Below are positions 1 through 8,457 of a stretch of 64,000 nt of DNA, one piece after another; the stretch's first letter is position 1; each line of letters begins with the position of its first letter. The notes beneath the pieces were generated by a model. The model did no database searches, was not told the DNA's origin, and was given only the letters and a program-made list of their open reading frames with translations. The translations under genes and the position numbers were made by a program. Source of the stretch: Afipia sp049747295 (lineage in GTDB: Bacteria > Pseudomonadota > Alphaproteobacteria > Rhizobiales > Xanthobacteraceae); contig NZ_JBMHJM010000002.1 of assembly GCF_049747295.1 (NCBI RefSeq), positions 124,001 to 188,000 on the forward strand, in the 5' to 3' direction.

Positions 1-1807
1 CGATCGCCGGAATGCCCTTCAGGATGTTCTCGACGCGTTTGGTGACCTCGCTGGTGCGTGCCACGGATGCACCGTCAGGCAATTGCACCATGACAAAGAA
101 CGCCCCTTGATCTTCTTCCGGGACGAAGCCGGTCGGTGTCAGGCGAGACACTCCGAAAATGCCGCCAGCAAAAACCGCGACTGCGACGAGTGCAAATATC
201 GCCATGCGCAAAAGGCGCTGAACCGCGCCGGCATAGCGGTCGCGGGTCCAGTCGATGGCGCCAAGCACCCTCGCCATGATGCCCCGCCGAGGACCGTGGT
301 GCGGGCGCAGGAACACCGCGCAAAGTGCCGGCGACAGCGTCAACGCGTTCAGCGCGGAGATCAGCATCGCGGCACTGATGGTGACGGCAAACTGACGGAA
401 CAATGTGCCGGAAATGCCGGGAATAAACGCCACGGGGACGAAGACAGATAACAGCACCAATGTGATCGCGATGATCGGCGCAGTGATTTGCGCCATCGCC
501 TTCTTGGTTGCTTCGGCCGGAGATAAGTCCGGCTCCTCCTCCATGACACGTTCGACGTTTTCCACCACGACGATCGCGTCGTCGACCACGATGCCGATCG
601 CGAGCACCATGGCGAGCAGCGAGACCGTGTTGGCGGAAAAGCCCATCGCCAGCAGCACTGCGAAGGCGCCGATGAGACTGACGGGGACGGCGACAGTCGG
701 AATGATGGTGGCGCGAAAATTTCCCAGGAACAGGTAAACGACGATCACCACCAGCACGAAAGCTTCGCCGAGCGTCTTCAGCACTTCGAAAATGGTGTCG
801 GTGACGAACGTGGTGGTGTCGAATTGAACCAGATACTTCATGCCTTGCGGAAAGCGAGTAGACAGTTTCTGCAAGGTTTTCTGAACGGCGGCTGCGGTCG
901 TCACGGCGTTGGCGCCGGGGGCCAGATAGATACCCATGCCGACGCCGGGACGGCCGTCGATGCGGGACTCGCTGTCCAGGTTCTGAGCGCCGATCTCAAC
1001 CCGGGCCACGTCCTTCACGCGCAGCAGCGAGCCGTCCGGATTGGCGCGCAGGACAATCTCTCCGAACTGTTCAGGCGTGGAGAGCCTGCCCTGCGTTTGC
1101 ACATTGAACTGGAATTGCTGATCATCGCTGATCGGCCGTGCACCGATACGGCCGACGGGCGCCTGCACGCTCTGTGCCCGGATCGCGGCAACAACATCGG
1201 ACGGCGCCAGATTGAGGCTGGTCAGACGTTGCGTATCGAACCAGATCCGCATCGAGTAGTTCATCTTTGCGAACAGGCTCGCCTGGCCGACGCCGGGCGT
1301 GCGCGAGATCGCGTCGAGCACGTTGACGATCGCGTAGTTCGTAATGAAGATCGGGTCCTGATCCTTTGCCTCGCTGTAAAGGATCACGAACTGCAGCACC
1401 GCCGATGACTTCTTCTGAACAGTCAGGCCCTGGAGCTGAACTTCCGGTGGCAGCTGCGCCAACGCCGCCTGCACGCGGTTGTTGACGTTCACCGTATTGA
1501 TGTCGGGATTGGAGCCGAGCGCGAAGCTGACGGTGAGCGAATAACTGCCGTCGTTGCCACTGTTCGACTTCATATAGAGCATCTTGTCGACGCCGACGAC
1601 CTGCGCTTCCAGCGGCTGCGCGACACTGCTCTCCACCACGGCGGCCGAGGCACCCGGGAAGGAGCCGGTGACCGTGACCTGCGGCGGCACGATATCGGGA
1701 AACTGCGCAACGGGAATCTGGGTCAGCGCCAGCAAGCCCGCGATCGTGATGATAAACGCGATAACGATCGCAAGGCGCGGACGGTCAACGAAGACGGAAG
1801 AAATCAT
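1..1807 (-). CDS. RND efflux permease, AcrB/MexB type (3' end outside window)
   Basis: Inner-membrane proton/drug antiporter of a tripartite RND pump. The visible 602 residues begin with the usual cytoplasmic stretch and first membrane helix (FVDRPRLAIVIAFIITIAGL), continue through a periplasmic porter region and reach the TM2-TM6 block. The proton-relay acidic pair is visible in GIVVDDAIVVVENV. The ATG at 1807 overlaps the stop of the adaptor gene (ATGA), so the two subunits are translationally coupled. About 1050 residues are normal for the family, so roughly the last 40% lies beyond base 1. The product is probably a HAE1-type multidrug or solvent pump; the substrate cannot be read from sequence. 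Confidence 0.93.
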   Translation of the reverse strand, partial: MISSVFVDRPRLAIVIAFIITIAGLLALTQIPVAQFPDIVPPQVTVTGSFPGASAAVVESSVAQPLEAQVVGVDKMLYMKSNSGNDGSYSLTVSFALGSNPDINTVNVNNRVQAALAQLPPEVQLQGLTVQKKSSAVLQFVILYSEAKDQDPIFITNYAIVNVLDAISRTPGVGQASLFAKMNYSMRIWFDTQRLTSLNLAPSDVVAAIRAQSVQAPVGRIGARPISDDQQFQFNVQTQGRLSTPEQFGEIVLRANPDGSLLRVKDVARVEIGAQNLDSESRIDGRPGVGMGIYLAPGANAVTTAAAVQKTLQKLSTRFPQGMKYLVQFDTTTFVTDTIFEVLKTLGEAFVLVVIVVYLFLGNFRATIIPTVAVPVSLIGAFAVLLAMGFSANTVSLLAMVLAIGIVVDDAIVVVENVERVMEEEPDLSPAEATKKAMAQITAPIIAITLVLLSVFVPVAFIPGISGTLFRQFAVTISAAMLISALNALTLSPALCAVFLRPHHGPRRGIMARVLGAIDWTRDRYAGAVQRLLRMAIFALVAVAVFAGGIFGVSRLTPTGFVPEEDQGAFFVMVQLPDGASVARTSEVTKRVENILKGIPAI

Positions 1808-3051
1808 TTGCCCGAGCCTCGTGCGTTAGGGGCCGCCGGCTTGTTATCATTGCCCGGCATCGGTGCCGGGGCGGATGAATTCGGGTTTGGCGCGATCTTC
1901 ATCATGGCCTGGATTTCCGGTCCAGCCGGTCCGGGGCTGACAGGCTGACCTGGACGCACGCGCTGCAGCCCTTCCGCCACAACCCTGTCTCCGAGCGACA
2001 GACCGCTAATCACCGAAGCGACGGTCGCCGTCGATTGACCGAGTTGGATGCGACGCTGCTCGGCCTTGTTGTCGTTCCCCACGACGTACACGTAATCGCC
2101 GCGCTGATCGGACAACACCGAAGATCGCGGTACAGCCAAGACTTCAACCGGCTGCACGCCTTCGAGCAGCACGGTAACAAACTCGCCATCGGTGAGTTCC
2201 CGCAGCGAGCTTCCGCTCTTGACGTCTGGAAACAGCAGCGGGTTAGGAATGCGCCCGCGAACGAGCAACGTGTCGGTCGCCTGCGTGACCGTGTTGCTCG
2301 CGAAGTCGAGGTGCCCGACCTGATCGTAGGTCCGCCCGTCGGGCAATTTGAGGCGGATCACGACCGCGTCGAAACCTCCCTCCTTGGCGTAACGGTTACG
2401 CAGCTCAAGGGCTTCGCGCACCGAGATCGGAAATGTCACATACATCGGATCCTGACTGATAATCGTCGTCAAGACGCCCGAGCTTGCACTCACGACGTTG
2501 CCTTCCGTGACCGCAGTGCGTCCGATACGACCGTCGATCGGCGAGCGGATATCCGTGTAGTCCAGATTGATCTGCGACAGGCTGACCTGCGCCTGGGCCG
2601 CCTGCACCTGTGCCTCAAGGCTCTTTTGATTGGCAATGGCGGAATCAAAATTCGATTGTTGGCCGGCCGGGCCAGTCAGCAGAGTGCGCTGGCGCTCCGT
2701 GGTCAGGCGCGCGTTCGTCAGGGTTGCCTCGAGCTGATCCACCTGAGCCTTCTTGGCCGCGAGGTCCGCTTCGAATGGTCCGCGCTCCAGCCGATACAGG
2801 TGATCGCCGGTCTTGACCTCTGCACCTTCCTCAAACAGGCGCTTGTCGAGGAAGGCCGTGACGCGCGCCACGACATTGACGCGATTGATGGCCTCGATGC
2901 GGCCCAGGAACTGATTGGTCTCGGTGATCGGGCGCTTGGCGACCTCGATAACGCCGACGGCCGGAGGCGCAGCAGATGGCGCCTGCGCATGTGCCTCACC
3001 GATCAACAACGCGGCAACCGCTCCAAGCGTGAGCATCGTCGTGTAGCGCAT
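1804..3051 (-). CDS. RND periplasmic adaptor (membrane fusion protein), AcrA/MexA type
   Basis: Adaptor that bridges the RND permease to an outer-membrane channel. 415 residues from the chosen start: an exported N-terminus (hydrophobic segment ending in AHAQ), a lipoyl/barrel-sandwich half, a coiled-coil hairpin (KKAQVDQLEATLTNARLTTE onwards), the second lipoyl half (LDYTDIRSPIDGRIGRT) and a beta-barrel/membrane-proximal C-terminus. There are three in-frame starts at 3057 (TTG), 3054 and 3051. AAGGAG at 3063-3058 abuts the TTG and is six bases from the ATG at 3051, so 3051 fits best. No outer-membrane factor gene is visible in the window. Confidence 0.92.
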   Translation of the reverse strand: MRYTTMLTLGAVAALLIGEAHAQAPSAAPPAVGVIEVAKRPITETNQFLGRIEAINRVNVVARVTAFLDKRLFEEGAEVKTGDHLYRLERGPFEADLAAKKAQVDQLEATLTNARLTTERQRTLLTGPAGQQSNFDSAIANQKSLEAQVQAAQAQVSLSQINLDYTDIRSPIDGRIGRTAVTEGNVVSASSGVLTTIISQDPMYVTFPISVREALELRNRYAKEGGFDAVVIRLKLPDGRTYDQVGHLDFASNTVTQATDTLLVRGRIPNPLLFPDVKSGSSLRELTDGEFVTVLLEGVQPVEVLAVPRSSVLSDQRGDYVYVVGNDNKAEQRRIQLGQSTATVASVISGLSLGDRVVAEGLQRVRPGQPVSPGPAGPEIQAMMKIAPNPNSSAPAPMPGNDNKPAAPNARGSGK

Positions 3052-3303
3052 CATCAACTCCTTAGGGGAAAAGCTCAGGCGACGGTCATCAAGCCGATCA
3101 ACGGGAAAGAAGATGGTTTATCTCATGCTGCGCTAAAGCGCCATATATCACGAGATCTTGCGCGTTTTCATCCAATTGATCGTGTTTAACAGCCCAAGCA
3201 AAATTTGACTGAGTTTGCGGGTTCAAAACGAACTGCAGAACCGCAGCCGATACATTCTTCGACGAAAGTCGAGCGCCGCGGGAGGCGAAGCCAAAGGCAC
3301 GAA

Positions 3304-3317
3304 GTCACATATGTGAC
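3304..3317. promoter_or_regulatory. Perfect 14-bp palindrome, candidate operator
   Basis: GTCACATATGTGAC is a perfect inverted repeat in the 464-base gap (3052-3515) between the divergent RND operon and the cupin gene. It lies about 250 bases upstream of the adaptor start and 200 upstream of the cupin start. TetR- or CRP-like repressors of efflux operons often bind such sites, but no regulator gene is adjacent. I see no convincing gene in the rest of this gap. Confidence 0.4.
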
Positions 3318-3515
3318 AAGCGCGGTCGAACGGCATTCATCACGACCTCGCGATGACGCCCTGCGGGCACGGCGACCTATTTCAGCTGTAACCATCACGG
3401 CCGATAGCGAAACCCACCCGCAACAATCGGATGGAACAGTCACGCCACGCCGCAGTCGGTGGCGTATGGCAGGTGCGCGGCCTAGCCCGCGTCACCAAAA
3501 AGCGGGTCTCTCAAA

Positions 3516-4046
3516 ATGTCTGCTAAACTCAATGCGAACAGCCGTCGCGGGACGGGAACGGCAAACGTCTCAGAAATTTTTTCTCCGCAAAAGGACTTGC
3601 CCCCGACCAACACCTATCTGACCGAAATCTCCGACAACGAAGGGGATTATTGTGTCATGCAATGCGCCCTGCCCGCCGGCGCAATTGTGCCGTTGCACAG
3701 CCACGCAGATCGGGAGACGTTTTACGTGTTGTCCGGAACGCCGAGCTCTCTGCGGGAAGACACGTGGACGGAGCTTGGACCGGGCGACATCGTCGATGTG
3801 CAGGATGGCGCCCGGCATGCCTGGAAAAACGCGTCGCAAGAGCCCGCTTCCATGCTCTGCGTGACGACAATGAAGATGGCCAAATTTTTGCGGGACATTT
3901 CGGCCTCGAGCAATGACGTGTCAAATCCGGATGAGCAAGCCCAGCGCTTTCTCAACCTTGTCATGGCACACGGCTACTGGCTCGCTAATCCCGAAGAAAA
4001 CGCCGCGGTGGGGCTGGATGTCAATTGGAGCGGATCCCACGGCTGA
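3516..4046 (+). CDS. Cupin-domain protein
   Basis: 176-residue single-cupin protein. The first cupin motif is clear in PLHSHADRETFYVLSG (two His and a Glu as metal ligands, then the conserved Gly), and the second in PGDIVDVQDGARHAWKN with its third His. It is probably a metal-dependent small-molecule enzyme or binding protein, but the substrate cannot be predicted. The C-terminal 60 residues are not recognisable. It stands alone, divergent from the RND operon and convergent with the Hsp70-like gene. Confidence 0.8.
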   Translation: MSAKLNANSRRGTGTANVSEIFSPQKDLPPTNTYLTEISDNEGDYCVMQCALPAGAIVPLHSHADRETFYVLSGTPSSLREDTWTELGPGDIVDVQDGARHAWKNASQEPASMLCVTTMKMAKFLRDISASSNDVSNPDEQAQRFLNLVMAHGYWLANPEENAAVGLDVNWSGSHG

Positions 4047-4093
4047 CAGCGCAGATTGCGGGAGCCTGCAGATACAGCTCGCTCCCGCTATGA

Positions 4094-5344
4094 TTATCGG
4101 CCGTACCGCTGTGCGGCTTCGATCGTCAGCCCTTTTCCCACGGCCCCAAAGGTATCGCCCTCGACGATCTGGGCTGCGGGCATTGTCTTCATGATCGCAT
4201 TTCGCACGTGGGCGAGCTGCACCGAACCGCCGGTCAGGAATACGGCCTCGATATCGCCGGCCGCAAGCCGCGCCTGTTCAAGACATATCTTGATACGCGC
4301 GGCGATGCGCTCGGCCAGTTGCTTGGTGTGACGAACGAGATCGGCTCGAGACATCGCAGCATTCAAGCCCGGTTTGATCCAGTCGAACGAAATGGCGGCC
4401 TTCTGCTGATCGGATAGGGCAATCTTCGCACCTTCGACCTCGATCGCCAGCGTATGGCCGCGCTGCTCATCGAGTACGCGAAGCAGGCGGTCGAACAGTT
4501 CGGGCTCTGCCGCCTCATAGCGAACCTGCCGAATTTGGCTGATGATCTTCTGCTCATACATACTGTTGATCCGCGACCATGTTGCCAGATCGTGGAAATA
4601 TCCAGTAGGTGCATTCAGTCCAGCGCGCTTCATCTGACTGCCGTGGCCGAAGAGCGGCATCACGACACCCAGGCTAAGCTGACGATCGAAGTCGGTGCCG
4701 CCAATGCGCACGCCATCATTGGCGAGAATGTCGGATGTCCGATCAGCCTTGCGGTGACGCTCCGGGCTGAGCCGCACAATCGAGAAGTCGGATGTACCGC
4801 CGCCGATGTCCGCGATCAGCGCAATCTTCTCCCCGGAGATCTGGCGTTCGTAGTCCAAAGCTGCCGCAATCGGCTCAAACTGAAATGTGATATCTTCGAA
4901 ACCGATCTCCCGAGCGATGTCCCGCAAGGTCTCTTCTGCCTTGCGGTCCGCATCCGGTGCATTATCGACAAAGTGCACTGGCCGGCCATGGACGACGTGC
5001 TTCAACTCATGACCAATGTTCTGCTCGGCGCGCCGTTTCACGACAGTGAGGTAGTAGGCAATCACGTCGCGAAAACTCGCCCGCTCACGTCCAACGCGCG
5101 TGGTTTCGTCGATCAGGGCTGTTCCGAGAACCGATTTCAGGCTCCGCATCAAGCGGCCCGGCGCACCATCGACATAGGCCTCGATGGCCGTTCGGCCGAT
5201 CAAGGTCGCGCGGTTCGGCTCATAAAAGATGGCGCTCGGGACCGTGACGTGGCCTGTCTCCAGCTCTGCCAAGACCGGAACGTCGTCCACAACAGTACCG
5301 AGCGTCGTATTCGACGTTCCAAAATCAAGTCCGCAGGCTGACAT
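4094..5344 (-). CDS. Hsp70-like chaperone, YegD type
   Basis: 416-residue actin-fold ATPase related to E. coli YegD, a divergent Hsp70 lacking the long substrate-binding tail. The phosphate-1 loop is GLDFGTSNTTLGTV at the N-terminus, phosphate-2 is IADIGGGTSDFSIV, and the adenosine motif is FLTGGSVQLAHV near the end. The ATG at 5344 is chosen because GGGAG lies six bases upstream and the ATPase motif starts four residues in; a longer frame to 5419 adds only unrelated residues. It follows the lyase gene on the same strand after 155 bases and may be a separate unit. Confidence 0.85.
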   Translation of the reverse strand: MSACGLDFGTSNTTLGTVVDDVPVLAELETGHVTVPSAIFYEPNRATLIGRTAIEAYVDGAPGRLMRSLKSVLGTALIDETTRVGRERASFRDVIAYYLTVVKRRAEQNIGHELKHVVHGRPVHFVDNAPDADRKAEETLRDIAREIGFEDITFQFEPIAAALDYERQISGEKIALIADIGGGTSDFSIVRLSPERHRKADRTSDILANDGVRIGGTDFDRQLSLGVVMPLFGHGSQMKRAGLNAPTGYFHDLATWSRINSMYEQKIISQIRQVRYEAAEPELFDRLLRVLDEQRGHTLAIEVEGAKIALSDQQKAAISFDWIKPGLNAAMSRADLVRHTKQLAERIAARIKICLEQARLAAGDIEAVFLTGGSVQLAHVRNAIMKTMPAAQIVEGDTFGAVGKGLTIEAAQRYGR

Positions 5345-5499
5345 CGTTGCTCCCGAAAGGAGTGCCCGTCTACACACTTCGGAGCCGTCGATCCAGCCCT
5401 GTCGACGCAGATATTTCATGCATTCGCCTTCGGAGAGTGGAGCCTCCGAAAGCGAACACGTTTCATCTTGCGGTCATGATTCCTGCCGTTAACTCACAT

Positions 5500-6045
5500 T
5501 CAAGCTGGAGCCTTGAAATCATACGAGATGCGGCCAGCCGGCAGGTAGAACAGAGCGATCAAAGCCCCGCCCTTCACCTCCGGATAATGGCGGCTTCCCG
5601 GATCGGGTGCAGTCCATCCAGGTCCCTGCCAGCCTTGAAGTCCCTTCAACTCGGCCCCCTTGTCCAGCGGGATCACCATGTTCAATTCGCCATACGGATG
5701 CCCGTGGTACTGCCCTCGCAGGACATCGTCGTCATCGTCGTCCTTGAACGCTTTTGGATCCTTACTGTCCATGTAAACGGCCGTGATACTGAAGTGAAAC
5801 GTCTCCGGCGACGGGTCAACTATTCTGCTGCGCCGGTAGCTCGGACCGTCGACCTCCTGGTTGGCCGCCCAGCCCTCTTCAACGCCGAGCTTTATGAGAC
5901 GCGCCAGTTCCTGGTACAGCTCGCTGCGTTCGCCGTACTTTTCATTGAGCCATTTTTCCATCACTGCGCTCGGAGTCATGTCCTTGACCTCCTGCAGGAA
6001 CGGAATGCTCTTTTGAATGAGTTCATCGCGGTGTTTGGTGCTCAT
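5500..6045 (-). CDS. pnbB: DUF4863 protein, putative 4-hydroxylaminobenzoate lyase
   Basis: 181 residues matching the PnbB/DUF4863 family. PnbB converts 4-hydroxylaminobenzoate to protocatechuate and ammonia in 4-nitrobenzoate degraders. Family-like segments are FHFSITAVYMDS, RGQYHGHPYGELNMVIPL and HYPEVKGGALIALFYLPAGR; the HxHxxGE cluster looks like a cupin-type metal site. The ATG overlaps the stop of the nitroreductase gene (ATGA), which strongly suggests the two act in sequence. An oddity is a run of six Asp just before the histidine motif. Assignment rests on family resemblance from memory plus the partner gene; the true substrate could be another hydroxylamino-aromatic acid. Confidence 0.75.
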   Translation of the reverse strand: MSTKHRDELIQKSIPFLQEVKDMTPSAVMEKWLNEKYGERSELYQELARLIKLGVEEGWAANQEVDGPSYRRSRIVDPSPETFHFSITAVYMDSKDPKAFKDDDDDDVLRGQYHGHPYGELNMVIPLDKGAELKGLQGWQGPGWTAPDPGSRHYPEVKGGALIALFYLPAGRISYDFKAPA

Positions 6046-6803
6046 GGCTTGTTCTCCGTTAAAATCCCATGGTCTGCTGAATCCGCAAAGCCGGCGAAAT
6101 GTGCGAAGTCGGCGACAGCCGCCTTCGGCATGAGACTTCCTGTGTCAACGACACCGGTCTCGCCATATCCCATCGACATGCCGCACACGACCATCTCATC
6201 GGGCGTTATGGGGAGCAGCCCTCTCAACAGCGCGTGGTACTTTGCGAAGGTTTCCTGCGGGCAGGTCTGCAGGCCGCGTGCGCCGGCGGCGATCATGACA
6301 TTCTGAATGAACATGCCGAGATCGAGCCAGCTGCCCACCTGCAAGCGGCGATCGATGGTGATGATCAGGCCAACAGCCGCACCGAAAAAACTATAGTTCC
6401 TTGCGGTCTGCCGTGCCCGAGCAGGCACATCCCATTGCTGGATCCCGAGCGACCCATAGAACAGCCGGCCGAACTGTTCGCGACGGGACACATAGGGATC
6501 GGGAAGCGGCGATGCGTAATACTGATATTCAGACCTGTACTGATCCCTCGCCTCCTCATGCGCCTTGAGCAAGACGGCGGAAAGCTCGTCCTTCCTGGCG
6601 CCCGTCACGACATAGACGTGCCACGGCTGGATGTTCGCGCCACTCGGTGCAAATCTTGCGACTTCGAGCACCTCTTCAACGAGATCCCGCGGCACGACCC
6701 GGTCGCTGAATGACCGGCAGGCGAAGCGGGACTTGATGACGTGATCGACGAGATCGCTGGCAGGCCCTCTCTCGTCGCGGCATGATGGTGCCGGGTCTAT
6801 CAT
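6042..6803 (-). CDS. Nitroreductase-family FMN enzyme, putative nitrobenzoate reductase (PnbA-like)
   Basis: 253-residue nitroreductase-fold flavoprotein. The FMN phosphate site RFACRSFSDRVVPRDLVEEV and the segment APSGANIQPWHVYVV are typical, and so is the C-terminal VVCGMSMGY. In the PnbA/PnbB pathway such an enzyme reduces the nitro group to the hydroxylamine with NAD(P)H. I chose the ATG at 6803 because it overlaps the stop of the binding-protein gene (ATGA); an ATG at 6824 is an alternative. Its own stop overlaps the lyase start, so the three genes form one tightly coupled operon. Substrate is inferred from the neighbour only. Confidence 0.85.
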   Translation of the reverse strand: MIDPAPSCRDERGPASDLVDHVIKSRFACRSFSDRVVPRDLVEEVLEVARFAPSGANIQPWHVYVVTGARKDELSAVLLKAHEEARDQYRSEYQYYASPLPDPYVSRREQFGRLFYGSLGIQQWDVPARARQTARNYSFFGAAVGLIITIDRRLQVGSWLDLGMFIQNVMIAAGARGLQTCPQETFAKYHALLRGLLPITPDEMVVCGMSMGYGETGVVDTGSLMPKAAVADFAHFAGFADSADHGILTENKP

Positions 6804-8035
6804 TTCTTGCTGAGCAGAGGGCATCCGCCTTCCTCCTGAGGTCTGAATGCTTCCTTGCCGGGGATCGTTGCCAGCAGTTCGTAGTAGTCGAAGCGACATT
6901 TTGATTCCGAAGGCTTTTTCACTTTGAACAGATACATGTCACGCAGAAGACGGCCGTCCTCGCGGATGACGCCATTCTTGGTCATGAAGTCATTGACCGG
7001 CATCGCACGCATCTTCGCAGCAACCGTCGGCCCATCGACAGTCCCCGCCGCACTGATCGCCTTCAGATAATGCATGACCGCGCCGTAAGTCCCGGCGTGG
7101 ATCATGGTCGGCACCTTGTTTGTCTTCGCGATGAATCGCTTCGACCATGCACGGGTCTCGTCATTGAGATCCCAGTAGAAAGCAGAGCTCAGGATCAATC
7201 CTTGGGCACTCTCAAGACCTAGGCTGTGAATGTCCGCGATGAACACCAACAGCCCGACCAGTTTCTGGGATTTCGTGATCCCGAATTCGCCGGCCTGTTT
7301 GACGGCATTGATAAAGTCGCCGCCAGCATCCGCGAGCGCGATGACGTCGGCTCTGGACGACTGCGCCTGTAAAAGAAACGAAGAAAAGTCGGGCGTGTTC
7401 AGCGGGTGCTTCACCGATCCGACGGCTTCTCCACCAAGCGAACCGATGACTTTTCGGCTGTCCGCCTCGAGTTGGGTGCCGAGAGAATAGTCGGCCGACA
7501 GAAAGAACCACTTCTTTCCACCCAGCTTGGAAACAGCTTTCGTCGTGCCCTGCGAGAGAGCATAGGTATCGTAAGTCCAGTGGACGCCGGTCGGAGAACA
7601 CTCATCGCCGGTCAGGCGCGATGTGGCCGACCCGGTGGCGAGAAATATCTTCTTTCGGTCGCGGGTGATGCCCTGTACCGCAAGCGCTACCGCCGAATTG
7701 GGGACGTCCGCGATAGCTTCGACATAGTCGTTGTCGATCCACCGACGCGCAATACCGCCTCCGATATCCGGCTTGTTCTGATTATCGGCGGCGATAATTT
7801 CGACTCGTCTGTTGAGGACCATGCCTCCAAAATCGTCCACGGCCATCTGTGCAGCCACGACCGATCCCTGTCCGCCATTGTCGGTATAAAGCGACGACAT
7901 GTCCGACAACACCCCGATCCTGAGAGGTGGAGCAGATTCCGCACGCGCCCGATTGGAATGAAAAAACAAAGACAGAAAGACTACGGCCCACGTAGATCGC
8001 ATTAAGGACCGGCGATCATGTATCGAGATCAACAT
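6800..8035 (-). CDS. Periplasmic substrate-binding protein, branched-chain amino acid/aromatic type
   Basis: 411-residue type-1 periplasmic binding protein (LivJ/LivK or aromatic-acid-binding type). A signal peptide runs to about residue 33, then the mature fold opens with PLRIGVLSDMSSLYTDNGG and contains WFFLSADYSLGTQLEAD. GGAGG lies seven to eight bases before the ATG at 8035; the internal Met at 12 has no such site. It is the first gene of the nitroreductase/lyase operon, so its ligand is probably the aromatic acid those enzymes use. No permease or ATPase genes accompany it, so it must borrow an ABC transporter encoded elsewhere or act as a sensor. Confidence 0.85.
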   Translation of the reverse strand: MLISIHDRRSLMRSTWAVVFLSLFFHSNRARAESAPPLRIGVLSDMSSLYTDNGGQGSVVAAQMAVDDFGGMVLNRRVEIIAADNQNKPDIGGGIARRWIDNDYVEAIADVPNSAVALAVQGITRDRKKIFLATGSATSRLTGDECSPTGVHWTYDTYALSQGTTKAVSKLGGKKWFFLSADYSLGTQLEADSRKVIGSLGGEAVGSVKHPLNTPDFSSFLLQAQSSRADVIALADAGGDFINAVKQAGEFGITKSQKLVGLLVFIADIHSLGLESAQGLILSSAFYWDLNDETRAWSKRFIAKTNKVPTMIHAGTYGAVMHYLKAISAAGTVDGPTVAAKMRAMPVNDFMTKNGVIREDGRLLRDMYLFKVKKPSESKCRFDYYELLATIPGKEAFRPQEEGGCPLLSKK

Positions 8036-8340
8036 TGCGCTTTCCTCCGATGACGACAGGGCGATGTTCGCGCCTCTTTTCTGCCGATCACTCTTCCATC
8101 CGGAAAATGGGATGCGGAAGTGAAAGTCCCTCAGAGTCCTAATGCGCCTCGTTCAGCACTGTTGAAAAGTCGAGGCAAAGTAAGCGTTTCATCGGACCTC
8201 ACACGTCCCTGAAACTCCTTCAGCTTCAAACTGCGCGCCATGCATTTTGGTGGCTACGCCGGAAAGCCTGCCTATCAATAGCAGCCCGGATATGTCCGAC
8301 GAGGACCGGGTTATAGCGGCGATGTATCTTTCCTGACGAA

Positions 8341-8384
8341 GGCTTGTTTTATAAGCTACGAGCCTTGGCGCGGGTCTTGCCAAG
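8341..8384. promoter_or_regulatory. Candidate LysR-binding region in divergent promoter
   Basis: The 422-base gap 8036-8457 separates the LysR gene from the operon it probably controls. It holds two neighbouring dyads: GGCTTG-N12-CGAGCC (8341-8364) and CTTGGC-N9-GCCAAG (8364-8384), about 75-115 bases before the LysR start. LysR proteins usually bind such interrupted dyads near their own gene. No other gene is seen in this gap. Confidence 0.3.
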
Positions 8385-8457
8385 CGCGTGCTTCTCGATC
8401 GACAGAGCGCGCCGCCAGTGTCCGCACCTGTTTCAAACACAATAGCCGGACCCGGGC

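Noticed and set aside
3186..3443. 85-codon minus-strand frame over the palindrome upstream of the RND operon
   Set aside because: No ribosome binding site or domain; Arg/Cys-rich shadow composition.
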